Source: Archegozetes longisetosus (taxonomy: Eukaryota; Arthropoda; Arachnida; Sarcoptiformes; Trhypochthoniidae). From it: a DNA stretch of 64,000 nucleotides. Location: NCBI GenBank assembly GCA_018873245.2, contig JAEMBT020000008.1:9545172-9609171 (forward strand), in the 5' to 3' direction. The position numbers and the translations under genes are program-made. Below are positions 45,671-58,200 of this stretch, one piece after another. The notes beneath the pieces are model-generated. The model saw nothing but the letters and a program-made list of their open reading frames with translations. It was not told where the DNA came from and made no database searches. Position 1 is the first letter of the stretch. Each line of letters starts with the position of its first letter.

Positions 45671-47536
45671 AACCACATCTGATGACATTAAGTTATCGCA
45701 TCAATATTTGTTGACGGTTTATAGTACTGTTCGGTCATTTTAGAATATGAAAAAACCTGACTGCTTTTTGATCTTACTTAATAAAGTTATCAGTGAAAGT
45801 CAAGAAAAATAAATTACGCTGTAAAAGAATGCTTGACTGAGAAGTAATAGCTAATTAAATCAATTTATCTTTAATTAAAGTTTATTATCATGTTGTTTTA
45901 TGCCTTAATCGTACCTAAATTCTAGTTTAAAGTAATAAATGAAAGTTTTGACAATGTTTAAAGCATACGATTACATTTATCAGATCATGAATTCTCAAGT
46001 TTTTTAGAGATTGCCTAAATGATCATTAACTAATATTAACTCAACAGTGAGAATACTTCAAGAATGCTTGAATTGCTCTTTTCTATGATTCAATATTTTT
46101 AATAATTGGAAGAAACTTGAAGAAACAAAGCTTTTACTATCTGCCAGTTTTCTTTCTATTATTTCAGTATCGTATAAATTTCATATCAACGATTTTATCT
46201 TCTTTTCTGAATATTTCTTCACATATTTTCTGATTTATATGCAATAGTATTAATAAGCAACTATTTTGACAGTTATCCTACATGGTATATATGTGATGAC
46301 TAATTTACAACATTGAACACTTTGTAATCTAGTCAACTAGCTTGCAAAATAATCATCAATGGCTCATAAATTAGTTGGCTAGTTTACAGAGGAGTCAATT
46401 TTAATCCTAACTAATTTATAAACTAGGTGACTACTTTGTAAAATATTAGATTTTGTATATCAGTCACGACATATATATGCCTCTACCAGTACTTGTTAGA
46501 TAGAGTTTTATCAAATTGCGTCCTTCATAAACTAATATATAAAACTTCATATATGCAGCTTTTACTATTTTCTGTGAGGTTCTTCATAGTTTGATACTTA
46601 AACTTATTTTTGATCACTAAATTATTTTTAATTGGATTCAAATGTCAGGATTACTCTCTTAAAGCTGTAGTAAATTCTCCAAGAGCTTTTATTTGATAAC
46701 TATATCAAATTATATAGGTTTTTAATATCAGAGCTATTTTGAACTAAAAATTCGTGATTTTCAAGTGCTTTAGTATAACTCTAAATATGAAATATTTTTT
46801 GGCTAAACCAAAATAAATTTGTTCGGTTTCTGAATTGTTTTGGTATAAGCCATCAAATTTATCTTTGGGCCTAAAGGAGGTGTGTCGTATTTCCTTTAGA
46901 GAGAACTATTTGCAAACAACAGTGTTTCCTAAAAATATCCATTCGAATTAATCGATGTAAATGGGTTGAGAACCTTCAAAAATCTTCGTGTTCAGTTTTG
47001 TCAACAACTATACTTCATTATGAGAACATAAGTATATTCTTTCACAAGTATTATTGCTTCATATTACTTAAAAATGCTTAAATTTACGAATAGTCATAAA
47101 TATTTGAAGGCCGCGAATAGAATAATGGAGTCCCTATTTTCTAATAAAGAACTGATGAGGAATAAGAGTGTACAATTGTTGTACTTGTCAACGGAATTGC
47201 TGATCATAAAAAGGATGATTTCAACGGTACTCTCGTTTTCGGTGATTATTATTTTTCAATATTTATTTCTTATAATATATACGTAATTTTGCAAAGCTAA
47301 TTGCTTAGGAGCTTAAAAGCTAAAACAATGGAGATTTCATTTTAACACAAATTTATATTAAATTTATATTAAAGTTATTCCATAAAAATAAACTGAATTG
47401 GGCAAATATATGATGAATATGTAGGCCATCAAAAGCTTTACTCAAATGAATCTAAAGCTGAATTACTTTTTATCTGAATAAAACTAAAAATTAATGGAGT
47501 AATTCAAAATATTATTTCTATACTTTGAAATAATTT
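45671..47536. other. Non-coding spacer of the inverted duplication
   Basis: Only short frames; the 70-codon frame at 47074-47286 has no recognisable motif. No TE ends seen. Confidence 0.4.
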
Positions 47537-47878
47537 TTAAAAGCACGATGAATCGTTGGTTTTAAAATTTTTCTGCAGCTCAATAGAGTTATTAATAATT
47601 AGGCCACGTTTTCTATTATTGTGAGGTTCAATACGTATTCCATAGTCCTTAGCCTTATATGGTTCTATGCTATCTATTATATAGTTTGCATCGAATACAT
47701 TTGTATTTATTGATAGTCTCAAGAATGAGTTTTCTCCACCAAAATCTACTTGAAACTCCCTAATATTCGGATCTTCATTAATATTTCCAAGTCTTATACT
47801 TCTATTCTCAGAATTTAAAGGGAATATATGGGCTTCAGTTTTCCTAATGTTTCGAATTTCTTCGTGTTTTTGAGACAT
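47537..47878 (-). CDS. Unidentified ORF downstream of the caspase relic
   Basis: 113 codons, starting MSQKHEEIRNIRKTEAHI. A polar N-terminal half is followed by FDANYIIDSIEPYKAKDYGI and RKRGLIINNSIEL. The RG-LIINN string resembles the start of a caspase p20 domain, but the sequence after it does not follow that family. It lies 185 bp beyond the caspase relic on the same strand, so it may be a piece of a second caspase-like copy or an unrelated exon. No firm function. Confidence 0.3.
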   Translation of the reverse strand: MSQKHEEIRNIRKTEAHIFPLNSENRSIRLGNINEDPNIREFQVDFGGENSFLRLSINTNVFDANYIIDSIEPYKAKDYGIRIEPHNNRKRGLIINNSIELQKNFKTNDSSCF

Positions 47879-48062
47879 CCCAAACGAAGAAATATCAAAT
47901 TCAGTTTATTAATTTTTCTAGTATAAAAATCTTTCAGACAAGCCATTTTATCGAAATTCCAACAGCCATTAACTTTGATCAGAATATCATTCTTCCTGAT
48001 ATCATAATTAGAGGCAATCGAATCTATAAGGATAGAAATTCTACATTTTATTTGACTACTAA

Positions 48063-49218
48063 TTATTTTCGAAAAGCTTTAATACTTGGCTCAATATTCT
48101 GTACAACTAGTATGCCACATTCCGAAAATCGACACAATTTCAATCCGAATTTCCTGGCATATATGCCTGAAAATATTACTCCCTTAATGATAAACCTCTT
48201 GATATTATCTATTATTTCGGTTGAATTTAAGTTCGTATCATCCAGACCAGTATTGAAGATCAACTTCTTGTTAAAGTTGCTTGTTTCATATTCTGGGGTT
48301 TGTTTAACTTTCACAATTTTGTTTAAGACTTCTTTGTAATTTAAATGTTTATTACCACAGTAAAGTATTACCTTAGTTTCAAAGATTATGGTTATTCAAT
48401 AAAATTTAATTTTTAAACATACATATTTCAATAAATCCATATATGAAGACTTCTTGCTTAATTGTTCAGCTAAAACTGTAGTTAAAATGCAGCCTCCCAT
48501 AGTTCTAAAAGAATAATAGCCTAGAAGCATAACAGAAAATAGGAAGCAAAAGTATGGTCTCATCAAATTTATTTTAAATTACCAAATTTTGTTGCATATA
48601 GGATCATGCAATTAAAATTTTCAGCTCGAGTGATTTATCATTCGAGATATTCGCATCACTATGAGCCAATTCGTATTTAGCTGTAAAAATCGATAAAAAG
48701 TTAAAAATACGAGCCTAAGCATTTGTGTTGAAAAACTCACATCCGCGACAGCAACTAAGTATGATAATAACCGGCTTTCCTTCAAGAACTTGACAAGCGC
48801 TGAACTTCTCGATAAAATTTCTAATTTCTATATATCCTTTCTTAACACCATTCTCTTCTTTATAATCTATTCCCAAAATAATACCTCTATCACCATGTGA
48901 TGATATGATAACCACCAGAACATTGTGTTCTGATAATTTCTCGTCCTTTAATATTTCATCAGCCGCGGCATTCATTTCTTGTGCTGTCAAATCTGCTTTA
49001 TATATAACTTCAAAGTAGAGTTGTATAAAAACCTGTTGAAGTCGATCGGCATCGGGTATACTTCCTTCACGGTGTGTTTCACCGAATTTATTATTATTAA
49101 TCAAAAGTCAATAACCTCTGACTATTTTTGTCATAGGATATAAATGTGGTCCAAACTTGATCACTTTCGCTTTTTCAACAGCTATTTTACCATAGCTTCT
49201 GAAGGGTGATTCAGACAT
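48063..49218 (-). pseudogene. Caspase, four exons, with stops
   Basis: Exons on the minus strand: 49218-48741, 48680-48583, 48520-48423 and 48371-48063, separated by short GT-AG introns. Exon 1 is the p20 part: YPMTKIVRG, LLINNNKFGETHREGS, LTAQEMN, the catalytic His in ISSHGDRG, and the Cys in ILSCCRG (the family has QACRG). Exon 2 holds the linker and ILIA. Exon 3 is p10-like (GYYSFRTMGGCILTT). Exon 4 has KQTPEYETSNFNKKLIF, the usual caspase end, followed by about 60 extra residues. Lesions: TGA inside exon 1 (after VRGY), TGA in exon 2 (after ILIA) and a phase mismatch between exons 2 and 3. Caspases are cysteine proteases of apoptosis; no CARD or DED prodomain is seen, as in effector caspases. 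Probably a dying duplicate. Confidence 0.85.
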
Positions 49219-49849
49219 GTTTAAATTCAATAAAAGAAATTGAAGATCGAAAATAAGCTTAGATTCAAACTATGAAAACTTTTATAAAACAGAATATTTT
49301 ACATATAGATTAAGTGATGAAATTGTTTGTAAAAATGATCGAAAAAATACTAGTAGAACCATATTTATACTCAAAAGGATAAGCGTCGAAATGAATGCTG
49401 AGCTTATGCTATTGGATAGTGAAAATTAGTGCCTTTATAAATAAAAGACTTTTATAATTGAAAGACATTTATAATTGAAAGCAAATTCTTTGACGGCAAA
49501 TTATATAATAAGGGAAATAAAAGATTATCATAAAGAAAACAAGTGATAAAATTAGTATTACGTTTTTCGAACTCATATAATCATTGAGTTCTTAAACACT
49601 CCTAATCATCAAATAAAACAAATGAAATACTCTCGGAGTACTTTCACAATTTAAGTTAACATTTTTAAGCTAACACTATCGTACAGATAGTTCTTAAAAG
49701 AAATTTGAGAATTCATAATCTAATAAATCTAATCTTATGCTTCCAAACGTTGCCAAAATTCTCATTCATTATTCTAAATTAGACTTTATGCACAATAAAG
49801 ACATAAAACAAAGTGATAATGAACTTTTACTAAAGATAACTAGATTTAT

Positions 49850-50381
49850 TGGTATAATTGAAAAGTTCGTACCCTAACGGGGTTCTGATGATAATTAAAC
49901 TATTTTTTGAATGTTTTATTTAAATATCATTTTTAAATATCGAACACAAAGTTTCAACTTTTTCTATCGTTCTGTTTGCATTTTATGATATTTTAAACAA
50001 CTGTTGCCTGAAATAAAAATTGATTTCAATTCTCGAGATTTTCGGGCTATTATTGGTTATTTTTTTAAGAAGAAAATGTCGGCCAAAGACACGGCCGAAG
50101 AAATTAATTTAGTTTTAGGGCCAAACACTGTTTAATATGAAATGGTTAAGAAATATTTAAGAGGGTGCCGATTCTCGTCCGAAGAAGAGATCGATCGGGC
50201 AGTAAATGATTTCTTCAACAGTATTACTTTGGTGAGTGGTGACGGGTTTATGATAAATGGCAGGAGAGGATCAAGCGGGTCACTAGAGCTCGGGGGGGAT
50301 TACTCTCAAGTTTTTTGTAAAAAAAATTTCAATAATATTCATTCTTTGATACTTAGGGTACGAACTTTTCAATTACACCAA
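49850..50381 (+). mobile_element. mariner relic, N- and C-terminal pieces fused
   Basis: Ends TTGGTATAATTGAAAAGTTC and the complement of TTGGTGTAATTGAAAAGTTC, flanked by TA. Inside, MSAKDTAEEINLVLGPNTV resembles the first helix-turn-helix, and VKKYLRGCRFSSEEEIDRAV with LELGGDYSQ is the C-terminal end of mariner transposase. The catalytic centre is missing. Confidence 0.85.
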
Positions 50382-50776
50382 TAATTGGCTGCTACATTCC
50401 CAGTCAAGCATTATTTCACAACAGAATATCTTTCTTTCACTTTTTATTGATAATTTACTAAATAACATCGTATTAGTACAGATGTTTCGCTTTCAAGTTT
50501 TTAATTTCAATTGCATTTCGATTTCGCTTTTGAGAAAATTTTTAATTTCGATTGTATTACAATTTCACATTTCATAACTTCATCTGATTTTGATTGTATT
50601 CCGATTTTAATTTCTTACTAAATTATTAATACAATTTTGAACAGAACTTTAATAATGAACGAAAAATTTCAATAAAAATAATACAGTTATCATATATAAT
50701 ATCATATAATATCTGAGTCAAAATTTAATTCTGCGTCTGGTTTGTAGTCAATATCCTCACATTCATTCATATCAAG

Positions 50777-51480
50777 TCATTCAATTATGAAGGTTTTAAC
50801 CATATTAGAGCCATTATCAGTAATTATACGAAAGATGTTTTCATATTTAATGCCATATTCTTGTATTATTGATTGAATTTGGTCTCTAATATTCTCTACT
50901 TTTTGTGGATATAGGAAAAGTTTTAATTCTAATGTTAAAACATATTTCAAGTTTTTGATTTTGTCGTAAAAATATGCAGTTAATCCTAAATATGGCTCTG
51001 AAAGCCCCTTTTTACTCCAAATATCTGCTCCTAAAGATATAGCATCAGCATTTTTCAATTTGGATTTGATTTCTTGTTTGGATTCATTGAAATATTCGAG
51101 ACATTCACTGATCAAGTCATTTCTACCAGGAATCAAAATTTTTTATTCAAAAACCATATCAGTTCTTGAAACTCTAGTTCTCAACTATAAAATAGGAACA
51201 GAAGTGGTGGAAACTATCCTCACAAGTCTATACATAAGTCCTTTTGTTATAGAATCATTTCTGTCTTATCTATTAGCAGAATTAATTGAAGCATAAGTAG
51301 AAATTAATGATTGAGAAGTTGATGGCTCTTCAGTTTTAAGTTTTTTGGCTTTTCTCTTACTTTAAGTAGCACAATACACTTGATATTCACTTTTATGGTT
51401 GGTTCGAAAATGCATAATTAAATTAGTTGATTAGCAAAATTAGCAATCTAATTTTTCACATTCTAAAGTGAGCAAATACT
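50777..51480 (-). pseudogene. hAT (BED-type) transposase relic
   Basis: The minus strand has a decayed BED finger near 51480-51400 (STNLIMHFRTNHKSEYQ), a broken linker (ITKGLMYRLVRIV) and an open 119-codon frame: LISECLEYFNESKQEI, ISLGADIWSKKG (first catalytic Asp), YLGLTAYFYD, and IITDNGSNMVK (second Asp). Sequence beyond is lost and no terminal repeats were identified. Confidence 0.85.
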
Positions 51481-52028
51481 ACTATATACTATAAAAAATA
51501 ATAATATGATAATTTAGCGTTATTTATCAAATGTTTCTAGTTTTATCTAAATGTTATTGCTCAGTCCAAACAGTTTAGAAACAGATTGTTTATTATCTTG
51601 CGTAATTTGATAAAAACCATTCTCTTAAAATAGTAAAGTATTTTTATATGAATACTTTATAGTTTAGTTAGCAAACACAAAAAATTTTCGGAAGTATAAT
51701 TTCTCGATATTTTGTTGACCCTATTGAGAGTGAAAAGAGCATTGGCTTTCAAACTTTTGAACGTAAATCTTAACAGATTTTCATTTTGTCTTCATACTAA
51801 AATGTGTTTACAGTGTCAATAATCTAAATTTTTGTATTTTAATCAACAAAATATAGAAACATTCACAAAACACTTGAATTGTATGAAAAATAAAATATAC
51901 TTCATTGTTTCAAACTGATTTTAAAAATACTCGCCTATGAATCAAAGTTCTTTCTAATTAACATTGAAAGCATTAATAAATCAATGTTCAATTTATTCAG
52001 TATTGCATCTTATTATTCAGTATTAATA

Positions 52029-52589
52029 CTGAGCGGCCCAAGTCAGGAAAAATTTTAATTTACTACCATTTCAATACCTTAATTTATATTTACTTAATAT
52101 ATCGCTGTATGGTGTTAGTAATAGTTAGCACTCTGTTTACAACTGTTGTCACCCACTAATTGATTATAATAAAATTCCAGGCCCCATCGGACTCAAGAGG
52201 CTTTTGAAGCGATTTCTAGGCACTTCGAAAACCGAATCATTGGGCTCGGTAGCCAGATAAAGACTGGATCTGACATAGATTGGACACCTTTTTCTCTCGA
52301 CTTGAACCTCTGCTATTACTTACTCTGGGGTTATGTTAAAGATAATGCGTATAAGAACTCCCTAAAACCTTGAACGAACTCAAAAATATTACAATATTGT
52401 AACGGATGATTGATAACTTTTGTATTCGATTACATCACGTGGTAGCCATAGATACCGAACACTCCGAAAATTTAATAAATTAAATACTATTTATCACTCA
52501 ATTTTTAAAAATTAAAATCACTTTTCCATCACTTGTAGTTTTAAAATAATTCAAAAGTTAAATTTTTCCTGACTTTTGGGCCACTCAGT
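52029..52589 (+). mobile_element. mariner/Tc3-like relic
   Basis: Ends CTGAGCGGCCCAAGTCAGG and the complement of CTGAGTGGCCCAAAAGTCAGG, flanked by TA. A plus-strand frame from about 52185 reads HRTQEAFEAISRHFENR, IDWTPFSLDLNLCYYLLWGY and VKDNAYKN, the last catalytic block of Tc3/mariner-like transposases. Upstream domains are deleted. A frameshift follows near 52370. Confidence 0.82.
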
Positions 52590-53610
52590 AAATTTGATTG
52601 TAGTTTCGATTTGAAACCTAAGTTTAAGGCCCCGTAAATATGGAAAAGAAATTCTCAAATTAGCACTCATTGGTTGCATACTATTGGGAAATAGTGGAAT
52701 CAATTGTCTGTTTCTAGTCATGACCTATTATGTCTAGCCATACTATTGTGAGCTTAGAACCTATATATTTAGGGTTTCTGTTTGAAGACCCGAATTAATT
52801 ATCGAATAAAACATTAAATGTCAATTTGCGATGAAGATTGATTTGGACTTTTTCAAACCTACAAAATAGAGTTGAAGTATTTGAGTCATTTTTAACTAAT
52901 AAACTGAATCTATCTCAGAATTATGTGTTAAACCTTTGTATATCTGCTTGAGAGTGAGTATTCGTTTTAAAATATACTTATATACCATTAACACTGATTA
53001 CAATCTATAAAGATATTGTCCCATAATTTGCAACAATATACCATATTGCATAGAATCAGAAAATACTTTATGAATTTAGTTTACACTTAACATATAATTG
53101 ATGTGAAACTTGTGATATATTGATTTATAGGACAATTTTCTGTACTTTTAAACTATAAATAAATAGTTGCGATGCGATCATCAATTTTTAAGCTAGAATC
53201 CAAAAGCCTTAAGCAAGCCAATCAGGAAAATGGACTGATGTAGAAAGTTCTATTATTTGATGAAATCAGATATTAAATCAGAAGTCAAGACTATATAATT
53301 TTAAGTTATATTCTTGAAGTTATTGCAATTTCCATTAATTAAAAAAATATATTAAAAAATTTTACGTTCTCCTGTGCAAAGTGCTACAAATGAAAAATAA
53401 GTCTTTAAAGTATTTAGCTTTAACAAAGATATATAAGCAATTCATTATATAAGTGTAACTGAATGTCAACTAGTATAAACATTTTTATGAGTTTCAGATA
53501 AAAAATACATTAATCATCAAGTATTTATTAGTAAAACATAAGAGTCCAAAGTATTTTTACACTTTCTTTACAAGTTATTTTAATCCTTGACCAAAGTTAA
53601 TAAACTTTAA

Positions 53611-53847
53611 AGGTGAATTTATACGAGGCGGTATTTATCGTACATTGCATGCGACATTCGTCGCCGCAATTTATTGCATCGTGTAAATGGAAAATTGAAA
53701 CGATAGACATCGCGTGAAACATATGACGTAGGCGTTGCTACTGTTTCTACTTTTACAACAAAATTGCAGCGACTAATCCTCAATGCAACTGATTAGAATA
53801 AAATGGCAGGCGATGTTCGATGAATATCGTCTCGTGTAAATGCACCT
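53611..53847. mobile_element. Harbinger-type MITE, copy 2
   Basis: TAA duplication at 53608-53610 and 53848-53850; ends AGGTGAATTTATACGA and the complement of AGGTGCATTTACACGA. Shorter than copy 1 by a deletion in the middle. The matching place in the left inverted-duplication arm (near 43365) is empty. Confidence 0.87.
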
Positions 53848-53960
53848 TAAACATTCACTTTAATATCTGATTTAATTGCTTTTCTGCTTTCTCTCAAAAT
53901 TACTCAAAAGGATTGTTCTTTTGTGAAAAAAACTTGCAAGTTACCATATTTTTTCCATAT

Positions 53961-55210
53961 GCTTTCGGATATCTTTAGATATATGATTGATCAATATCGA
54001 ATTGGTAACTACACATTTAACTAATACAGTCTGATTTCGATTAAGGCTTCTCTGTTTATAACAATACCCATTTGTGAAAAATAGTTTAGAAAGCAGAAGT
54101 TAACTTTATGTAATCTATAAAGTTATAATAACTCGTTGACAATGAGGGTTGATAACAAATAAGATAAATAGAATTACCATCAAATTCATATTTATCATCA
54201 AATAGCGATCTCGCTATTCATACAATTCTATTAAGTCTAATGTAGAAATATTTGCTGTAGAATCATCTTGAAAATCTATTATTGTTTGTCATTATGAGAT
54301 GCGCAATAATCATGAAACAACATTCCATCTCCTGGTAATTAATTTGGAGAATAATTAGGGATAGCAACACCTCATCAAGTGACAGCTGGAGAAATTGTCT
54401 GAGAGCTGGAGAGCTGGCACCCTTAAGAATAATATATTTTTCGATTTCGTGTGCTGATAAGCTATCGTTAGACCCAAAATAAACTGGGCATGATTTTGTG
54501 TCCAGCATGACTAGCCAATACATTACTGAGCTGTATATTTACGAATCACTTGAAGTGAAATTTCATTAAATAAGGCGACATTATAGCTACTGTGATCATA
54601 TCTTATGTTGTCTTATATTGTTTCGTTTATATACCATATAAGTTCTTATTTTCGATATGTTTGCAGTCCTCAAGTGGTAACTCTAAGTTCATTATATTAT
54701 CCGGTATAACGAGAAATTGTGAGATATTTCAGCTATTCGATGATAATTATATCAAATAAGTGTCAGTTTGAAAAATTTACTCTGAAAAGATACTCGAATT
54801 TCTGTATATCTTAAACTGAAACTTATAATAAATCAAATTTTTCAGTTGAATTGAATTCAGATAAGTGAAATGAAACTTTATAAATTAATGATTGATTAAT
54901 TAGGTTATGAATGTAATGAGGAAAATTATATTTAATTCAATTCGTTAAAAATGTAGCATTAATGTTAAAGTTAACAACAGTGAAAATTCATTATATTCAA
55001 TCCCTACAAATTTAATCGCTGAACTTTATATAATTTACTTAAGCTAAGTTTTTTAAAAGTCAAATTTACTTGTTTCACAAAAATCCATCAACGAATTTTG
55101 ATTGATTGGAAGAAAATATTTTTTGCAGCGTTAAATATGATATGCAACTGACGATTATTTTCAAAGAAAAAAATTACAATCTTTAAATTTTAAGAATAAG
55201 AAAATGGATA
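53961..55210. other. Non-coding stretch
   Basis: AT-rich. An 86-codon minus frame at 54263-54523 has no recognised motif or splice support. Nothing else seen. Confidence 0.4.
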
Positions 55211-55218
55211 TATAGTTT

Positions 55219-58200
55219 TCATTTCAATAGATAATGAATAGCTTTAGCGAAATAATAGTCTCCATAAGTGGTTGCTAAATCAGATTTTCCTATGGCAGCA
55301 TTGGGTCCAGCTGTAGTTCCATTAACTATCAATGCAGGTATTTTATATTCTGGATGTCCGTCAGCTCTATATTTCGACGAAGATAAGGAATCCATAATCT
55401 TCATCGCTGTCTTTAAATATTTTTCATTTTTTGTGTGTTCATAGAGTTCGAAAAGACCTGAGGCTGCAATCGATGCAGAAGAAGAATCTCTTGGGATATA
55501 TTTATGTTTTTCGTCATGTGGAACGTTGAAATCCCAATAAGTGATACCATCTTCTGGAAGATGATCGATATAATAGTTACTGACATTTTCTGCTGCTTCC
55601 AAAAAGTGTTTAGATTTAGTGTATCTATAAGTGGTAGTAAATCCGTTGACCAGCCACGCCTGACCTCTAGCCCAACATGAAGAATCTGAATATCCTTGAG
55701 CTGTTCGCTTATGAAGAACTGTTCCATCAGTTTCATTGAAGGCCACAACATGAAAACTACTGTAATCTTTTCGAAGATGTTCTTTAATGGTTCTGTTGGC
55801 ATGAGATACGGCCATATCATATAATGTTTTATTTCCAGTGATTTCATAACCTTTGAATAATAATTCCAAATTCATCATATTATCCACAATAACCAAGAAT
55901 TCTTTATCTCCTTGTTTACCCCACGAACGAGTGCAGCCAACAGTTGCTATTTGAAGTTTAATGCATATCATCAGTTATAATAATTAAGTAAATTTCTAAT
56001 TTTGATCCCCAAATAATTGATTTACATTTTCTTTTGAGAAATTTTATTTATGATTTCGGTATGTTTTCCTAGAATTTTGAATTTAAAAGTTTTTCCGAAT
56101 TCAATATTGTGCAGCAGGGGTACACAAATGCTAGATCGTGTCCCAAAAGAGGGCTACGATAACTTTTGACGAGACTTAGAGTAATTTATTGGGTTGTTAA
56201 CTATGAAATGTCGTTTTATGACTTATATGAATTGAAAATCTTACACCTATAAGATTATTGAATAAAAATTCAATTAATGACATTTTTTATGTAAAGGGAT
56301 TATTAACGTTTACTTTTGAATAAAAGGCTCTTAATTCGTATCTGTGTAAGCATGAGTTCGAAAGAACAACACATTCAACATATTATGCTCTACGAGTTCC
56401 GAAAAGGAAATAAGGCGACTGAGACCGCGAAGAACATTAATGACTTTACGAAAATGCATTGGATGTTCGTAAGTATCAGTGATGGTTCGCTAAATTCCGG
56501 TCTGGAGATTTCAGTCTCGAAGATATACCTCATGGGTGCCCCGCCAAAGTGGATAATATGGCTCTGCAAGCGCTTGTCGAATCTGATCCGAGATAGACGT
56601 TACGCGAAATGACGGCCATAATGGATTGTTCTCATGAAGTTGTTCGACAATACTTTAATTTATTTGTAAATAATAAATCATTTTTCATTTCATTAAAATA
56701 ACATTTCATAGTTGACAATCCAATAGAATAAACTATTAGAAATGGATCGTGGTGTCAGATTTCTTAATGGGCGTTTTTCGGGCTTGAAGAATCTACAAAG
56801 TATTAAACGTATTTGAACTTGTATAAGCTTTAATCAAGATAAGCGTAAACTGAAACCATAATTTTACATAAAAGACAATTTCGGATAATTGTTTTAGTGA
56901 TAACTATGAATCAATGAGTACTGAGTCAGTATGTTCTTTCTGAAAATTTAAATTAAGATAGGAAATGTTGCGAATTTAATGTTTGAGAATGAATTACAAC
57001 AATGCAAAACTAACTTCTTTCTGAATTTATGTTTAAAAAATTCAAAATTATCAAAAACTGGTGTCAACCAATATCTTTTCTTTGAACTTGCTTGTGTGAA
57101 TGCTTCCTCTAATCTTATTTATTTATTTTTAAATGTAGATCTAAATTGAAAGTAATAAATGATTTACGTCTTTCATTGACTAAAATTTTTCCTAATCTTG
57201 GTAAGCTTTTAGTAATTAACAACTGCATAGTTTTAATTGACTAAAAATGTTTAATTAAAAAAATTCTCTTAATGAGTCGCGAAAATTTTTAAGACGTTCA
57301 GTTGTTGCGCAAGAAAAACAGCTTATACACCATCATGCAGCATAAATGTTTATATTTTAGATATATATAAACGTTTTTGACATATTGTTATTTTCTCAAA
57401 GATTCAAACCCGGACTCAATCTATAGCTTATATTTCCATTGAAAGAATGTGTGGTTTATTTCGTCTTACCAGTGATATCAATTTACTATCTAAATAACTA
57501 TATTTTAAGCTGCTATTTTAACCCTTCGTAACAACTTAACTTCCTAAAACGTTAAATTAACTGTGAGGTAGAATGTTACCCCACGTTTTCCACGCTTTTG
57601 TTAAGAGCTAACTCATAATTTGAGTTTTTACAGCATGAAAATGAAGTAATTTTAATAATTTTAGTTTAAAACAAGTTATAGAAACTTCTTATAATAATTA
57701 TTATATTACGTAAAACATCTATATTCGAGTTTAGTTTCCTATTACAAGATAATGTAATTTTTATGATATATAATATGTTATTTCAATCGGGATTCAATGT
57801 CTCTAAAAAGGAATGTGAGAAAATTGAGAGCAAAAGAAAGGGATATAAGCAAATGTTTTCGAGAAAATAGAAGAGTTGAGATGTAGTCATGGAAGAGAAA
57901 AGATCTGTTGAGAGATTGAATCGTTTTTTGATTCTCTTTAGAAAAGTTGAGAGTATGATAGTTGTTATAAAAATTGATGTAGTTTGAATTTTGCGTTATC
58001 TTATAATTTACTGATACATTCAATTGTTTTTCATATATTAATCATATTTTTCTTTATAAAACTTAAGTAATAAAATTTTATTTTTAATTTTAAATTATGT
58101 CTTTAGCAATTAAAATCATTAAATATGTAATTAGCTAGCTTATAAATAGCTTTAGAGTTAATTCTAGCGATCTCCAGTATAACACTTTATATCTGTTCTA

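Larger units (their letters stand above)
51530..53960 (-). repeat. Right arm of a large inverted duplication
   Basis: Counterpart of 43250-45670 in opposite orientation. It has been interrupted by a mariner relic (52029-52589) and a Harbinger MITE (53611-53847) that are absent at the matching places in the left arm. Parts of 52600-53000 remain unmatched. Confidence 0.68.

Noticed and set aside
14878-48750. TGA read as a sense codon
   Set aside because: Several in-frame TGA codons were seen (Harbinger, mariner 2, caspase), but they lie in decaying sequences, do not always fall at Trp positions, and TGA ends other frames properly.
54263-54523. 86-codon minus-strand ORF
   Set aside because: No recognisable motif and no second line of evidence.
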